Under the pieces are notes generated by a model. That model was not told where the DNA came from. It ran no database searches and saw nothing but the letters and a program-made list of their open reading frames with translations. DNA of 64,000 nucleotides, taken from positions 1,612,001 to 1,676,000 of the forward strand of contig NZ_JAUSWY010000001.1 of assembly GCF_030815585.1 (NCBI RefSeq). The letters are read 5' to 3'. The translations under genes and the position numbers were made by a program. This document shows positions 47,668-56,323 of this stretch, piece by piece (the stretch's first letter is position 1; each line of letters begins with the position of its first letter). This DNA is from Arthrobacter pascens. GTDB taxonomy: Bacteria; Actinomycetota; Actinomycetes; Actinomycetales; Micrococcaceae.

Positions 47668-48960
47668 ATGTCCCGGTTTGGTTTAAAGGCGAAACTACGC
47701 GCTATTGCGGGTGTGCTCGCAATAGCGCTGGCAAGTTCAGTCTCAGTACTGCCTGCGACGGCCGACGACGACGCTCCACCAGGCGGTTATCCCTCCTGGC
47801 AGGATGTGCAGAACGCCAAGCAGAGTGAAGCGGGCAAAGCGGCCGAGATCGCCAAAATCGATGATCTGCTGGGCGGTCTGCAAAGCCAAGCCGAGGTCTT
47901 GGGTAACGCGGCGGTCAAGTCCGCCGCCGAGTACGCCGTCGCCGAATCGGCGCTTCAAGTGGCAAGTTCAAAGGTGGACGTCCTGACAGCACAAACGGCG
48001 CGGGCCAACGCTGAACTGGGGCAGTATAGGCGGGAAATCGGCGCCCTGGCCGCCCAGTCGTATAAGACCGGCGGAACCAACATGGGGTTCTTCGTTGCCC
48101 TCGACGCCGTACAGACCAACAGTATCCAGGGCCTCAACATCGTCCAGATCGTCAGCGACAAGACAGCTGCCCTCGTCAACAAGTCCGCAGCGGCGGAGAA
48201 GGCCTCCCGCGCATTCGCCGAGCAGGAACAGGCAGCCAAAGCCGAACGTGAGCGGTTGTCGGGCGAAGCGAAGGCCAAGCTCGAAGCCGCCCAGTCCGCC
48301 CAGCAGGCCATGGCGCGGCAGATTGCGGCGCAACAGCAGCACAGCCAGGAACTCACAGCCCAGCTGGCCTCCCTCAAGGGAACAACCGCTGCGGTTGAAG
48401 ATGAATACCGGCAAGGCCAGGCAGCCCTGGCCGCCTACGAGGCAGCCCAGGCGGCCAAGCGCGCCGCAGCGGAGGAGCAGGCACGCCGGCAGGCCGAGGC
48501 GGCCAAAGCTGCCGCCCTTGCTGCCGCGCAGCTTCCGGCGAACCCAGCCCCCGCCGCACCAGCCCCTGCTGCTCCGGTAGCTCCAGCTCCAGGCCCGACG
48601 CCGGGCCCGCCACCCGTCGTCGTTGCGCCTTCCATTCCGGGCGGCGCCGTCAACGATCCTGCCGGGGCCAAAAGCTATGCCGCAGGCCGGTTGTCAGCCT
48701 TCGATTGGGGCCAGGACCAGTTTCAGTGCCTGGCGCAGCTCTGGACCAAGGAGTCCAACTGGCTGACCACCGCAACCAACCCCTACTCCGGCGCTTACGG
48801 AATCGCGCAGGCACTGCCGCCAGGAAAGTACGCCACCGCCGGGAGCGACTGGCTTACCAGCTACAGGACGCAGGTTAACTGGGGCCTCAGCTACATCGCA
48901 GACCGCTACGGGTCTCCGTGCGCGGCCTGGAGCCACTCAGTAGCCACAAACTGGTACTGA
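47668..48960 (+). CDS. Secreted coiled-coil protein with C-terminal lysozyme-like domain
   Basis: A 430-aa exported protein. Signal peptide (RAIAGVLAIALASSVSVLPATA), a long Ala/Glu/Gln coiled coil (about 45-285), Ala/Pro linker, and a C-terminal domain (about 335-430) LWTKESNW...AYGIAQALPPGKYA..., like aggregation-promoting-factor/transglycosylase-type lysozyme folds with the glutamate of KESNW. ATG 47668 (MSRFGLKAK) is preferred to the opening at 47638; TATGCT (47654-47659) 8 nt upstream suggests a leaderless start. It probably acts at the wall, perhaps during division. Confidence 0.85.
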   Translation: MSRFGLKAKLRAIAGVLAIALASSVSVLPATADDDAPPGGYPSWQDVQNAKQSEAGKAAEIAKIDDLLGGLQSQAEVLGNAAVKSAAEYAVAESALQVASSKVDVLTAQTARANAELGQYRREIGALAAQSYKTGGTNMGFFVALDAVQTNSIQGLNIVQIVSDKTAALVNKSAAAEKASRAFAEQEQAAKAERERLSGEAKAKLEAAQSAQQAMARQIAAQQQHSQELTAQLASLKGTTAAVEDEYRQGQAALAAYEAAQAAKRAAAEEQARRQAEAAKAAALAAAQLPANPAPAAPAPAAPVAPAPGPTPGPPPVVVAPSIPGGAVNDPAGAKSYAAGRLSAFDWGQDQFQCLAQLWTKESNWLTTATNPYSGAYGIAQALPPGKYATAGSDWLTSYRTQVNWGLSYIADRYGSPCAAWSHSVATNWY

Positions 48961-48978
48961 TTCCGTCTGAATGGGACG

Positions 48979-49365
48979 CTAGGCGGAATCCCCGGGCGAC
49001 TTGGCAAATTCAGCGGCGCTGAGGAACTCAACGCTGATGAAGGCCTGGTCGCCTTCGACCCAGGCGTTATGCCCGGGCGGGATGGTGTACGAATCACCGG
49101 AGGAGATGTTGATCCGGTTGCCGTCAGTGGTCTCCACCACGAGGGCTCCGGAAACGCAGAATCCCACATGGCTGACCTGGCAGGAGTCCGTCTGAACCAC
49201 TGGCTTGATGCAGTCGGACCAGCGCCAGCCGGGCTCGAACTTGAACCGGCCAACCGTGTAGTCGCCCACGGTCACAACGTCCACTTCGGTCTTGTCCGGG
49301 CGGCGTTTCTCATCGGGTGAATTGTGGGATTTTACGGCCAGCTGGGTGACGACATTGGTAGGCAT
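48979..49365 (-). CDS. Cupin-domain protein
   Basis: A 128-aa single cupin: VGRFKFEPGWRWSDCIKPVV, CQVSHVGFCVSGALVV, then SGDSYTIPPGHNAWVEGDQAFISVEFL. The metal-binding histidines are only partly present (H in SHVG and GHNAW). AAGGA stands 5 nt before the ATG. Function unknown. Confidence 0.82.
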   Translation of the reverse strand: MPTNVVTQLAVKSHNSPDEKRRPDKTEVDVVTVGDYTVGRFKFEPGWRWSDCIKPVVQTDSCQVSHVGFCVSGALVVETTDGNRINISSGDSYTIPPGHNAWVEGDQAFISVEFLSAAEFAKSPGDSA

Positions 49366-49503
49366 TGCAGTCCTTCTTCCTTGAGGATGCGGGTCCGTAC
49401 GATGCCAGCTTCCTCCGGTTCAACCGCCTTGTCGATACGGGTTTTTTCGCCTTTTATGGAGTCAGTAGATCCGCCGGAACGGATTGCCGCAAAGCATCCA
49501 CGC

Positions 49504-49515
49504 TAGGCTTCTCCC
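49504..49515 (+). promoter_or_regulatory. Leaderless-type -10 of the TraR/DksA gene
   Basis: TAGGCT (49504-49509), TCTCCC, ATG. Confidence 0.55.
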
Positions 49516-49878
49516 ATGGCTGATTTTGAACGGTTCCGCGTCCTGCTGGAGGCCGAACGGGAGCGCAAACTTGCCTTGCTTCCTGCCCTCCGCGCGGACA
49601 TCTCGTCAGCCAGCGCAGCGCGGCAGGATTCGAACGTGGACGATGAACACGATCCGGAAGGTGCCACCATCGCCTTTGAACTTTCCCAGGCGTCGGCGCT
49701 GCTGGAGCAGAGCAGCTCCGGGCTTGCCCAGGTGGAAGCCGCCTTGGGAAGGATCGCCGACGGCACCTATGGGGTCTGCGGGGCATGCGGGGAGCCGATC
49801 GCTGAAGGCCGACTGGAGGCCCGCCCCTGGACCCCCTTCTGCATCGCCCACGCTGCCGCCGGACACCACGGACGGTAA
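49516..49878 (+). CDS. TraR/DksA family zinc-finger protein
   Basis: A 120-aa protein with a helical N-terminus (coiled coil about 5-75, with DPEGATIAFELSQASALL) and a C-terminal finger CGACGEPIAEGRLEARPW then CIAH. The usual last cysteine of the C4 finger is a histidine here. DksA-like proteins enter the RNA polymerase secondary channel; actinobacterial members are less well studied. Starts leaderless, 14 nt before the AlkD-like gene on the same strand. Confidence 0.87.
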   Translation: MADFERFRVLLEAERERKLALLPALRADISSASAARQDSNVDDEHDPEGATIAFELSQASALLEQSSSGLAQVEAALGRIADGTYGVCGACGEPIAEGRLEARPWTPFCIAHAAAGHHGR

Positions 49879-49891
49879 GGGCCTGGGCCGT

Positions 49892-50419
49892 ATGAACCAC
49901 GATGTGCAGGCCGCTGCAGGCTTCATCGACACCACCCTGCAGAACGAGGGTGCGTGGTATCGGGCGGAACATGTGGAATCCCGGACTGGTGGCATCTTGA
50001 GCTCCTATGGGGCGTCGATGGGAGCCGTGCGGGGCACTGTCCGCGATGCTGGCAGGAAGTTCAAGGACTTGGGCCATGATGAGGTAACGGCGCTTGCTTC
50101 TGAGCTCTGGGGCCGCCCGGCCCCTGGCAGGAAGCCGGTGTATGAGCGCCGCCTGGCCGCTGTTGTGCTGCTGCAATCCCGGGTGGCCTTCCTGCGGCAC
50201 TCCGATCTGACCAGGATCGAGGGCTTCATCCGGTCCGCGCACACAGCGGAGCTGGTGGACCCGCTGGTCGCCGACGTCGTGGTTCCGCTGCTCCGGGCCC
50301 TGAGCGGAAGGGAACGGCAGCGCGCGGACGTCGTGGTGGCCCGCTGGCATCAGGACCCGGATGCGTGGCTTCGCCGTTCCGCGTCCCTCACCGCCGAGAT
50401 CACAGCCCGGACAGCCTAG
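49892..50419 (+). CDS. AlkD-like DNA alkylation-repair protein, C-terminally short
   Basis: A 175-aa HEAT-like helical protein matching the N-terminal two thirds of AlkD DNA glycosylases (usual length about 230). Recognisable are GVRGT-type linker, ELWGRP...YERRLAAVVLL and DPDAWLRRSASL. In place of WWDTVD it has TAELVD: the final Asp of the known site is kept but the tryptophan is not, and the arginine of WLQRAA is kept in WLRRSA. The helices with the last DNA-contact tryptophan are missing because of the stop at 50417. Activity is therefore doubtful. ATG 49892. Confidence 0.75.
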   Translation: MNHDVQAAAGFIDTTLQNEGAWYRAEHVESRTGGILSSYGASMGAVRGTVRDAGRKFKDLGHDEVTALASELWGRPAPGRKPVYERRLAAVVLLQSRVAFLRHSDLTRIEGFIRSAHTAELVDPLVADVVVPLLRALSGRERQRADVVVARWHQDPDAWLRRSASLTAEITARTA

Positions 50420-50433
50420 AGAAGGAGAGAGAC

Positions 50434-50874
50434 ATGAATGACCCTTACAACCTGGAACGGTTCGTCACCGCACAGGACAGCGGCGGGACCTACGAGCAGG
50501 CAGTGGCCGAACTGCAGCTCGGCAACAAGACCGGCCACTGGATGTGGTTCATCTTTCCGCAAATCGCAGGGCTGGGCCAAAGCGACATGTCTCGGCGGTA
50601 CGCAATCGGGTCCCTGGACGAAGCCCGGGCGTACCTCGAGCATGATGTGCTGGGCCCCCGGCTGCTGGAATGCGCCGCGGCCATATCCACGCACACAGGG
50701 CGGAGGGCCACGGAAATCCTGGGCGGCATCGACTCGCGGAAGCTGCATTCGTCCATGACGCTGTTCCTGCGCGCGGCCCCCGGGGAAACAGTCTTCAAGA
50801 CCGTGCTGGCCGAGTTCTTTGACGGCCAGCCCGACGCCGCCACCGATTCGCTGCTTCACTCTGACAAGGAATGA
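50434..50874 (+). CDS. DUF1810 family protein
   Basis: A 146-aa protein: YNLERFVTAQD, GNKTGHWMWFIFPQIAGLG, SRRYAIGSLDEARAYLEHDVLGPRL and FGxxDxxKLxSSMTLF-type GIDSRKLHSSMTLF are the family pattern. Function unknown. GGAGAGAG before ATG 50434, 14 nt after the AlkD-like gene; probably one transcript. Confidence 0.9.
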   Translation: MNDPYNLERFVTAQDSGGTYEQAVAELQLGNKTGHWMWFIFPQIAGLGQSDMSRRYAIGSLDEARAYLEHDVLGPRLLECAAAISTHTGRRATEILGGIDSRKLHSSMTLFLRAAPGETVFKTVLAEFFDGQPDAATDSLLHSDKE

Positions 50875-50897
50875 CAAGCAAGCACTGACAAGAACGA

Positions 50898-50940
50898 CGA
50901 CGGCGGTGGGCCGCGCTGCTGACGCGGCGCTCCGCCGTCG
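50898..50940. terminator. Bidirectional terminator between DUF1810 and SDR genes
   Basis: CGACGGCGG (50898-50906) with CCGCCGTCG (50932-50940), inner GCCGCG/CGCGGC stem; lies between two converging genes. Confidence 0.75.
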
Positions 50941-50963
50941 GGCCTCTGCGGCCCCGAAAGCCG

Positions 50964-51857
50964 TTAGGGCGTCGGGTTGCCGCCGTTCACATTCAACGTT
51001 TCCCCCACCACAAAACTGGATTCGGCAGAAGCCAGGAACACGTAGGCCGGAGCCAGCTCGGCCGGCTGGCCGGCGCGGCCCAGGGGAGTGGACTGCCCGA
51101 ACTCCGGCAGGGCCTCCTTCGGCTGCCCGCTGCTGACCTGCAGCGGCGTCCAGATTGGACCCGGCGCCACTGCGTTGACCCGGATGCCCTTCGGCGCCAG
51201 CTGCTGCGCCAGGCCCTTGGTGAAATTGTTGATGCTCGCCTTCGTCGTGGCGTAATCCACCAGCGTGGGGGATGGGTTGTAGGCCTGGATCGACGTGGTG
51301 TTGATGATGGTGGATCCGGCCGGCAGGTGCGGGATGGTCGCCTTGGTGAGCCAGAACATGGCGTACACGTTGGTTTTCAGGGTGTGGTCGAACTGCTCGT
51401 CGGTGATGTCCGTGAGCTGCTCCTTGGCCACCTGCTTACCGGCGTTGTTGACCAGGATGTCCACTCCGCCCAGAACGGCGACGGCCGTGTCCACCAGGTC
51501 CCGGCAGGCAGCGGGGTCCTTGAGATCGCCGGGCACCTTGACCGCTTTGCGGCCTGCGGCCTCGATGAGGCCCGCAATCCGAGAGGCGTCCTCCTCCTCT
51601 TCCGGCAGGTAGGACATGACGACGTCGGCTCCCTCGCGGGCGAAGGCGATCGCCGTCGCGGCTCCGATCCCGGAGTCCGCGCCGGTCACGATGGCTTTGC
51701 GGCCATCCAGGCGTCCGGTGCCGCGGTAGCTCTCCTCGCCCAGGTCCGCCTTGGGCTGCAGCTCGGCATCCAGGCCTGGTTCGGGCTGGTGCTGTTCCGG
51801 CGGTGAAATCTTCTCGTACGCTGTCACCGGGTTCCGGAACGTGTACTGGTCCGTCAT
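50964..51857 (-). CDS. Short-chain dehydrogenase/reductase (YghA/YhdF type)
   Basis: A 297-aa extended SDR. About 40 residues precede the NAD(P) motif TGADSGIGAATA. NNAGKQ, catalytic S (TTSIQAYNP) and YxxxK (YATTKAS) are intact, and the C-terminus is FVVGETLNVNGGNPTP. GGAGG 6 nt before ATG 51857. General stress-type oxidoreductases of this group act on unknown carbonyl substrates. Confidence 0.9.
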   Translation of the reverse strand: MTDQYTFRNPVTAYEKISPPEQHQPEPGLDAELQPKADLGEESYRGTGRLDGRKAIVTGADSGIGAATAIAFAREGADVVMSYLPEEEEDASRIAGLIEAAGRKAVKVPGDLKDPAACRDLVDTAVAVLGGVDILVNNAGKQVAKEQLTDITDEQFDHTLKTNVYAMFWLTKATIPHLPAGSTIINTTSIQAYNPSPTLVDYATTKASINNFTKGLAQQLAPKGIRVNAVAPGPIWTPLQVSSGQPKEALPEFGQSTPLGRAGQPAELAPAYVFLASAESSFVVGETLNVNGGNPTP

Positions 51858-52098
51858 GGTGGTCCTCCTGTTGAGAATGGTTGGAACACGGGCAGGTGGT
51901 CCGCCCTGGCACAAATGCAGCACACAGTTAGTGCCACAAAGCTAAGCATGCTTAGGGTTCAAGCCTAGGCAATCGGGAGGGTGGCTGCCAAGCTGCACTC
52001 AGGGGATCTTTGACCCGGCTGCTCGAGTTCCTGCTCGAATTCCCGGGCCCTGTTCCCACGTCCCCATGAGTCGTACTCTAGGGCTGGAGGTGATTGCC

Positions 52099-52305
52099 AT
52101 GGAGGCAACGCAAGGCGACCGCATCATCGTCCGGGGCAGGACAGTCGGCTCGTCAGACCGGCACGGGGTGATCGTTGAAGTCCGGGGACAGGGCGGTGCT
52201 CCGCCGTATCTTGTGCGCTTCGACGACGGGCACGAGACCGTGATGTATCCCGGCGGTGATTTCGGCGTCGAACGCGGGCACGAAAGCCCCGGCCACGGCG
52301 GCTAG
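52099..52305 (+). CDS. DUF1918 small protein
   Basis: A 68-aa SH3-like beta protein: GDRIIVRGRTVGSSDRHGVIVEV then PPYLVRFDDGHETVMYPG, the DUF1918 pattern. ATG 52099 has GGAGGT 7 nt upstream; TACTCT (52075-52080) may be the -10. Role unknown; common in actinobacteria near stress genes. Confidence 0.9.
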   Translation: MEATQGDRIIVRGRTVGSSDRHGVIVEVRGQGGAPPYLVRFDDGHETVMYPGGDFGVERGHESPGHGG

Positions 52306-52355
52306 GCCCGCGGCCAGGCACGCTGTCAGCGGTGCTGCGGTAAACCCTGACGTGT

Positions 52356-52367
52356 CAGACTGGAACG
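52356..52367 (+). promoter_or_regulatory. Leaderless-type -10 of the Nudix gene
   Basis: CAGACT (52356-52361), GGAACG, ATG. It closely resembles the proA start (TAGACT-GGAAGG-ATG). Confidence 0.4.
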
Positions 52368-52901
52368 ATGGATCAGTCGTTGGCCGCCACATCCCCAGAC
52401 ATAACTCTCCAGAACCCGCCGGTCAGAACAGGGCCGCGGGATCCCGGCGACGCCTGGGTGGAAGGGGAGCACGGCCGGTTCTGGGGCAGGTTCGGTGCAG
52501 CCGGCGTCCTGGCCTATGACCCGGCCAAGGGGGTCCTCCTGCAGCACCGCGCCGTCTGGAGCCACAACGGCGGCACGTGGGGTCTTCCCGGCGGTGCACT
52601 GCACCAGCACGAGGACGCCATAACCGGGGCCCTTCGGGAAGCTTACGAGGAAGCCGCAGTCCCCGGCGAAAACGTCAGTGTCCTGTTTACTTCAGTCCTC
52701 GACGTCGGCTATTGGTCCTACACCACAGTCGTCGTGCTGGTTGCTGAGCCCTTTGATCCCGTCATCAGCGATCCCGAGAGCATAGAACTGAAGTGGGTTC
52801 CGCTGGCCGACGTGGAGAACAAGGAACTCCACCCGGGATTCGCAGCTTCCTGGCCTGCCCTGGGCCCCCGGATGCTGGAACTCACGGCTTTACGCCGGTA
52901 G
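52368..52901 (+). CDS. Nudix hydrolase
   Basis: A 177-aa protein with the Nudix box GGALHQHEDAITGALREAYEEAAV (about 75-98); the glycine near its end (xGU) is alanine, other catalytic glutamates are intact. It cleaves a nucleoside diphosphate linked to an unknown group. ATG 52368. Confidence 0.9.
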   Translation: MDQSLAATSPDITLQNPPVRTGPRDPGDAWVEGEHGRFWGRFGAAGVLAYDPAKGVLLQHRAVWSHNGGTWGLPGGALHQHEDAITGALREAYEEAAVPGENVSVLFTSVLDVGYWSYTTVVVLVAEPFDPVISDPESIELKWVPLADVENKELHPGFAASWPALGPRMLELTALRR

Positions 52902-52930
52902 GGCCCGGGGCTCCATACGGGAATGGCCTG

Positions 52931-53608
52931 TCAGAAGTCCTTGCCATATTCAGCCGTCACCAGGATCGGCAGGTGGTCCGACTTGCCCCGCGGCAGGGTC
53001 TCCACGCTTTCGATGTCCAGGCCCAGCGACGTGGCAAAATCGAAATGGCCCTTAAACACCTTGTAGCGCGTGTAGGTCCGGCGGTCGCTGAGCGACAGGG
53101 CATAGCCGGAGTTCTTCATGTGGGCATCAAGGCTCTTGGTGAAGAAGGGGTAATTGAAGTCCCCGACCATCAACGTCATCAGACCGCTGCCCATGCTCAG
53201 CAGTTCCGCGTGGGCTGCATGGATCTGCTTCCTCCGGAGGGAATTGGAGGCGGTCAGGGGAGCCGCGTGGAAGGAACCGATAACCAGTTCGTGCTGGGTG
53301 TCATTGTCAACCACCCGGGTGCCGATGAGCCGCTCGTGGGCAGGCGCCAGCAGCCTGTCATGCATGGACTTCTTCAAGGCGAAGGACTGGGTTTCCTTTG
53401 CCGTGAAGCGGCTGGTCCGGTAATAGATGGCAAGCCCCAACCGGTTTCCCTTGGTGCTGTCCGCCAGGTGCAGCGGCCCCAGGGTCGCTGGCAGGTCGCT
53501 GGAATCCACCTCTTGCAGGCACAGTGCGTCGACCTCGAAATTCCGCGCGAGAGCAAGGAGTTCGCCACTGGCTTTGTGCTTGCGAAGGTTGTAGCTAATG
53601 ACGCGCAT
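52931..53608 (-). CDS. Endonuclease/exonuclease/phosphatase family protein, copy A
   Basis: A 225-aa EEP-fold metal hydrolase. Motifs: ISYNLRKH at the start, ALCLQE (metal glutamate), GSFHAAPL, VGDFNYP (Asp-x-Asn) and SDHLPI at the end. It may act on DNA, phospholipids or phosphoesters. ATG 53608 with GAAGAGG upstream. TAGACT at 53660-53655 is the probable -10, 47 nt from the ATG. It is a close paralogue (about 80% identical by eye) of the gene at 56324. Confidence 0.88.
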   Translation of the reverse strand: MRVISYNLRKHKASGELLALARNFEVDALCLQEVDSSDLPATLGPLHLADSTKGNRLGLAIYYRTSRFTAKETQSFALKKSMHDRLLAPAHERLIGTRVVDNDTQHELVIGSFHAAPLTASNSLRRKQIHAAHAELLSMGSGLMTLMVGDFNYPFFTKSLDAHMKNSGYALSLSDRRTYTRYKVFKGHFDFATSLGLDIESVETLPRGKSDHLPILVTAEYGKDF

Positions 53609-53769
53609 CGGTGGAGCACCTCTTCGGAGGGTTTGCTGACAGGACCAGTTCCCGAGTCTACTCAGATGGGGCGCAGCTGGTGCCAACATTTCGCGCGCCG
53701 GCACAACGCGTCCGGGGCAGAACGATAGAGTTATTCACGATTCACTCAGAACCAGTGGAAGGGTCAACG

Positions 53770-54573
53770 TTGACCACAGACCTGCCAGGACTTGCCGAAG
53801 GCAACTTCTACTATCAGTCGCTGGGCGGCGGCCGCTTCCGCTCCACCATCCATGCCCAGGGGGCCTGGAATGAGCACGAGCAACACATGGCGCCGGCCTC
53901 CGGCCTGATGGCAGACTGCCTCGAACGGTACGAGCCCCGCGGTGACATGCGGATGGCGCGGCTGAGCTACGAGATCCTGGGCCTGATCCCCGGTGGTGAG
54001 TTCCACATTGAAACCACCACCCTCAGGCCCGGACGGACCATCGAGCTCTTGCAGGCGGAACTGGTCGCCAACTGCCGGGTGGCCATCCGCGCCACCGCCT
54101 GGCGCATGGTCACCAGCGATACCAGCCCTGTTGCCGCCGTCGAGGACGCCGCCATTCCGGCACCCGATGAGTGCAAACCGTACGACGCCGCCAGCGTCTG
54201 GCCGGGCGGCTATATCCGTTCCCTGGAGATGCGCATGGCGGAGGGCCACCGTCCCGGAGCAGGGAAGGTCTGGCTGCGGACCGAGCATCCGCTCACCCAC
54301 AAGGCCGACAGTGGAGACCTGGCCCGCCTGATTGGCCTGGTGGATACCGCCAACGGCATTGCTGCCCGGGTCCCGCCGGGCAAGGACAGCTATGCGTTCC
54401 CCAACCTTGACCTGCAGATCCACATGCACCGCAGGCCCCAAGGCGAATGGCTCGGACTGGACAACGCGGTCTCATTCGGAGCGGACGGGATAGGCCTCAC
54501 CTCCACGGTCCTGCACGACCTCAGCGGACCCTTCGGGCGAGCCGAGCAGATCCTTACGCTGCGCAGGTCCTGA
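53770..54573 (+). CDS. Acyl-CoA thioesterase family protein
   Basis: A 267-aa double hot-dog protein of the TesB/thioesterase-like group: N-terminal YYQSLGGGRFRST, GSMxSxx-type MAPASGLMADCLE, and C-terminal LGLDNAVSFGADGIGLTSTVLHDLSGPFGRAEQ. TTG 53770 has GAAGGG 6 nt upstream; the frame is open further upstream but without a better start. Divergent from EEP copy A. Confidence 0.85.
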   Translation: MTTDLPGLAEGNFYYQSLGGGRFRSTIHAQGAWNEHEQHMAPASGLMADCLERYEPRGDMRMARLSYEILGLIPGGEFHIETTTLRPGRTIELLQAELVANCRVAIRATAWRMVTSDTSPVAAVEDAAIPAPDECKPYDAASVWPGGYIRSLEMRMAEGHRPGAGKVWLRTEHPLTHKADSGDLARLIGLVDTANGIAARVPPGKDSYAFPNLDLQIHMHRRPQGEWLGLDNAVSFGADGIGLTSTVLHDLSGPFGRAEQILTLRRS

Positions 54574-54608
54574 CTGGCGGCACAGGCGGCTGACACGGGA
54601 ACGGCAGG

Positions 54609-56300
54609 TTAGTCGATTCCGATCTCTTTTTTGTAGCTCCTTACGGCGTTATGGACGGTCGGGAAGAAGTGGTCCGGGGTGAACCTCGCTCCAGCTCCGA
54701 AGCGGGTCAGCCGGTCCTTGACCGGCCCCTTCATTTCGGCGAACACCAGGCTGATGCCCTTCTGTGCCAATTCGTCGTCGAGGTGGACGAGCTCATCCAG
54801 TGCTGTCGTGTCGAGATCGGTAATGGGCTCGGCAGCCACAATGACCCACTTCACCGGGCCGGGAGCGGCGGACACCAGGCCGCGGATGTGCTCCGCGAAA
54901 ACTTCACCGTTCGCAAAAAACAGCGGCGCATCAAATCGTGCAATCACGAGCCCCTCGATGCGCTTGCCTTCAGGATGCCTGTCCAGATCGTGAAAGCCAG
55001 GAACATCCTCCAGACTGGCGAGCTCCGTGCGGTAGGGATCCCACGCTCGCCGGACAAAGGCCATCAGTGACAGTCCGATCGCCACGGCAATGCCCTCCAG
55101 GACCCCCACAAATGCGACGCCGAGGAAGGCGGTGACGAGGAGGAGGGTCTCGGTCCGGCTCATCCTGATGAGTCGGAAGACTGCTTTGACATCAACCAGC
55201 GAGGACGCTGCCGCGATCACGACTGCAGCGAGGGTGGCGGTGGGGAGGAAGGCGGTGACCCCCGGCGCGGCGACCATAAAGAGAATGACGAGGACGGCTG
55301 CCACTACGCCGCTGAGCTGGGTGCGTGCCCCGGCATCGAGGGCGATCGGGGTGCGCGAGGAACTCCCGCACACGGGAAAGCCGCCCAGCAGTCCGCTGGC
55401 GACATTGGCGATGCCCAGCCCGCCCATCTCTTCATTTCCGCTGGCCTTCAGTCCGCGCCGCTCGGCGAGGCTTTTGGAGAGCGTGGACGTGTCGGCGAAG
55501 GCGATCAACGCGATGCCTGCAGCCGGTGCCACGAGTGACAGGACGTCGTCTACAGTGACTCCGCCCAGTGCGGGGGATGGGAGGCCCGCGGGCAGTGCGC
55601 CCACCACCGGAAGAGCATCAGCCAAGTCCAGCGCAGCCACCCCGACGACTGAGGCAGCTACGCCCAGCAGGACACTGGGGATCTTCCAGGGAAGTAAGCG
55701 CCCGGCAATGATGATGCCCAGCGTTCCAGCGCCGAACGCCAGTGCTACTGGGTTGATTCCGCCTTGGAATACCACGTCGGCCGTCGCCGTGAGGCGCCCG
55801 GTGAGGGAGTCGGCCTCGATGGAAATTCCCAGCAGCCGTGGAAGCTGGCTGACGATGACAGCCAGGGCGATACCGTTGAGGTAGCCGACGCGAATTGGCT
55901 TGGAGAGCAACCCCGTAACAAACCCCAGCCTGAAGACCCGCCCGGCTATGAGGAAGAGACCGATCAGGATGGCCAGAACGCCGGCCAGGGCCACCGCGTG
56001 CGCCGGGTCCCTTCCGGCCAGGGGGAGTAAAGCGGCCGCAATGACGGGGGCCAGTGCCGAATCAGGCCCCACGATGACCACCCGTGAGGGCCCGAACACG
56101 GCGTAGAAGATCATCGGCACCACGGAGGCGTACAGCCCCGTCACCGCCGGAAGCCCGGAGGCCTCGGCATAGGCCATCCCTGCCGGGATCAGGACGGCGC
56201 TCAACGCCGCTCCGGCGAGCAGATCCGCCTTGAGCCACGACCGCCGGTAGCTGCGCGCCACATCAAGGCCAGGTACGGTCTTCTGGATCCAATCACGCAC
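54609..56300 (-). CDS. SulP-family anion transporter with STAS domain
   Basis: A 563-aa membrane protein with about 12-14 segments (ALSAVLIPAGMAYAEASGLPAVTGLYASVV is the SulP signature region) and a C-terminal cytoplasmic STAS domain (about 440-545). Carries sulfate or bicarbonate; no carbonic anhydrase is attached. GTG 56300 has GGAGG upstream. It is read toward the thioesterase and just downstream of EEP copy B. Confidence 0.92.
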   Translation of the reverse strand: MRDWIQKTVPGLDVARSYRRSWLKADLLAGAALSAVLIPAGMAYAEASGLPAVTGLYASVVPMIFYAVFGPSRVVIVGPDSALAPVIAAALLPLAGRDPAHAVALAGVLAILIGLFLIAGRVFRLGFVTGLLSKPIRVGYLNGIALAVIVSQLPRLLGISIEADSLTGRLTATADVVFQGGINPVALAFGAGTLGIIIAGRLLPWKIPSVLLGVAASVVGVAALDLADALPVVGALPAGLPSPALGGVTVDDVLSLVAPAAGIALIAFADTSTLSKSLAERRGLKASGNEEMGGLGIANVASGLLGGFPVCGSSSRTPIALDAGARTQLSGVVAAVLVILFMVAAPGVTAFLPTATLAAVVIAAASSLVDVKAVFRLIRMSRTETLLLVTAFLGVAFVGVLEGIAVAIGLSLMAFVRRAWDPYRTELASLEDVPGFHDLDRHPEGKRIEGLVIARFDAPLFFANGEVFAEHIRGLVSAAPGPVKWVIVAAEPITDLDTTALDELVHLDDELAQKGISLVFAEMKGPVKDRLTRFGAGARFTPDHFFPTVHNAVRSYKKEIGID

Positions 56301-56323
56301 TAAGGCCTCCGAAGCTGCCGTGG

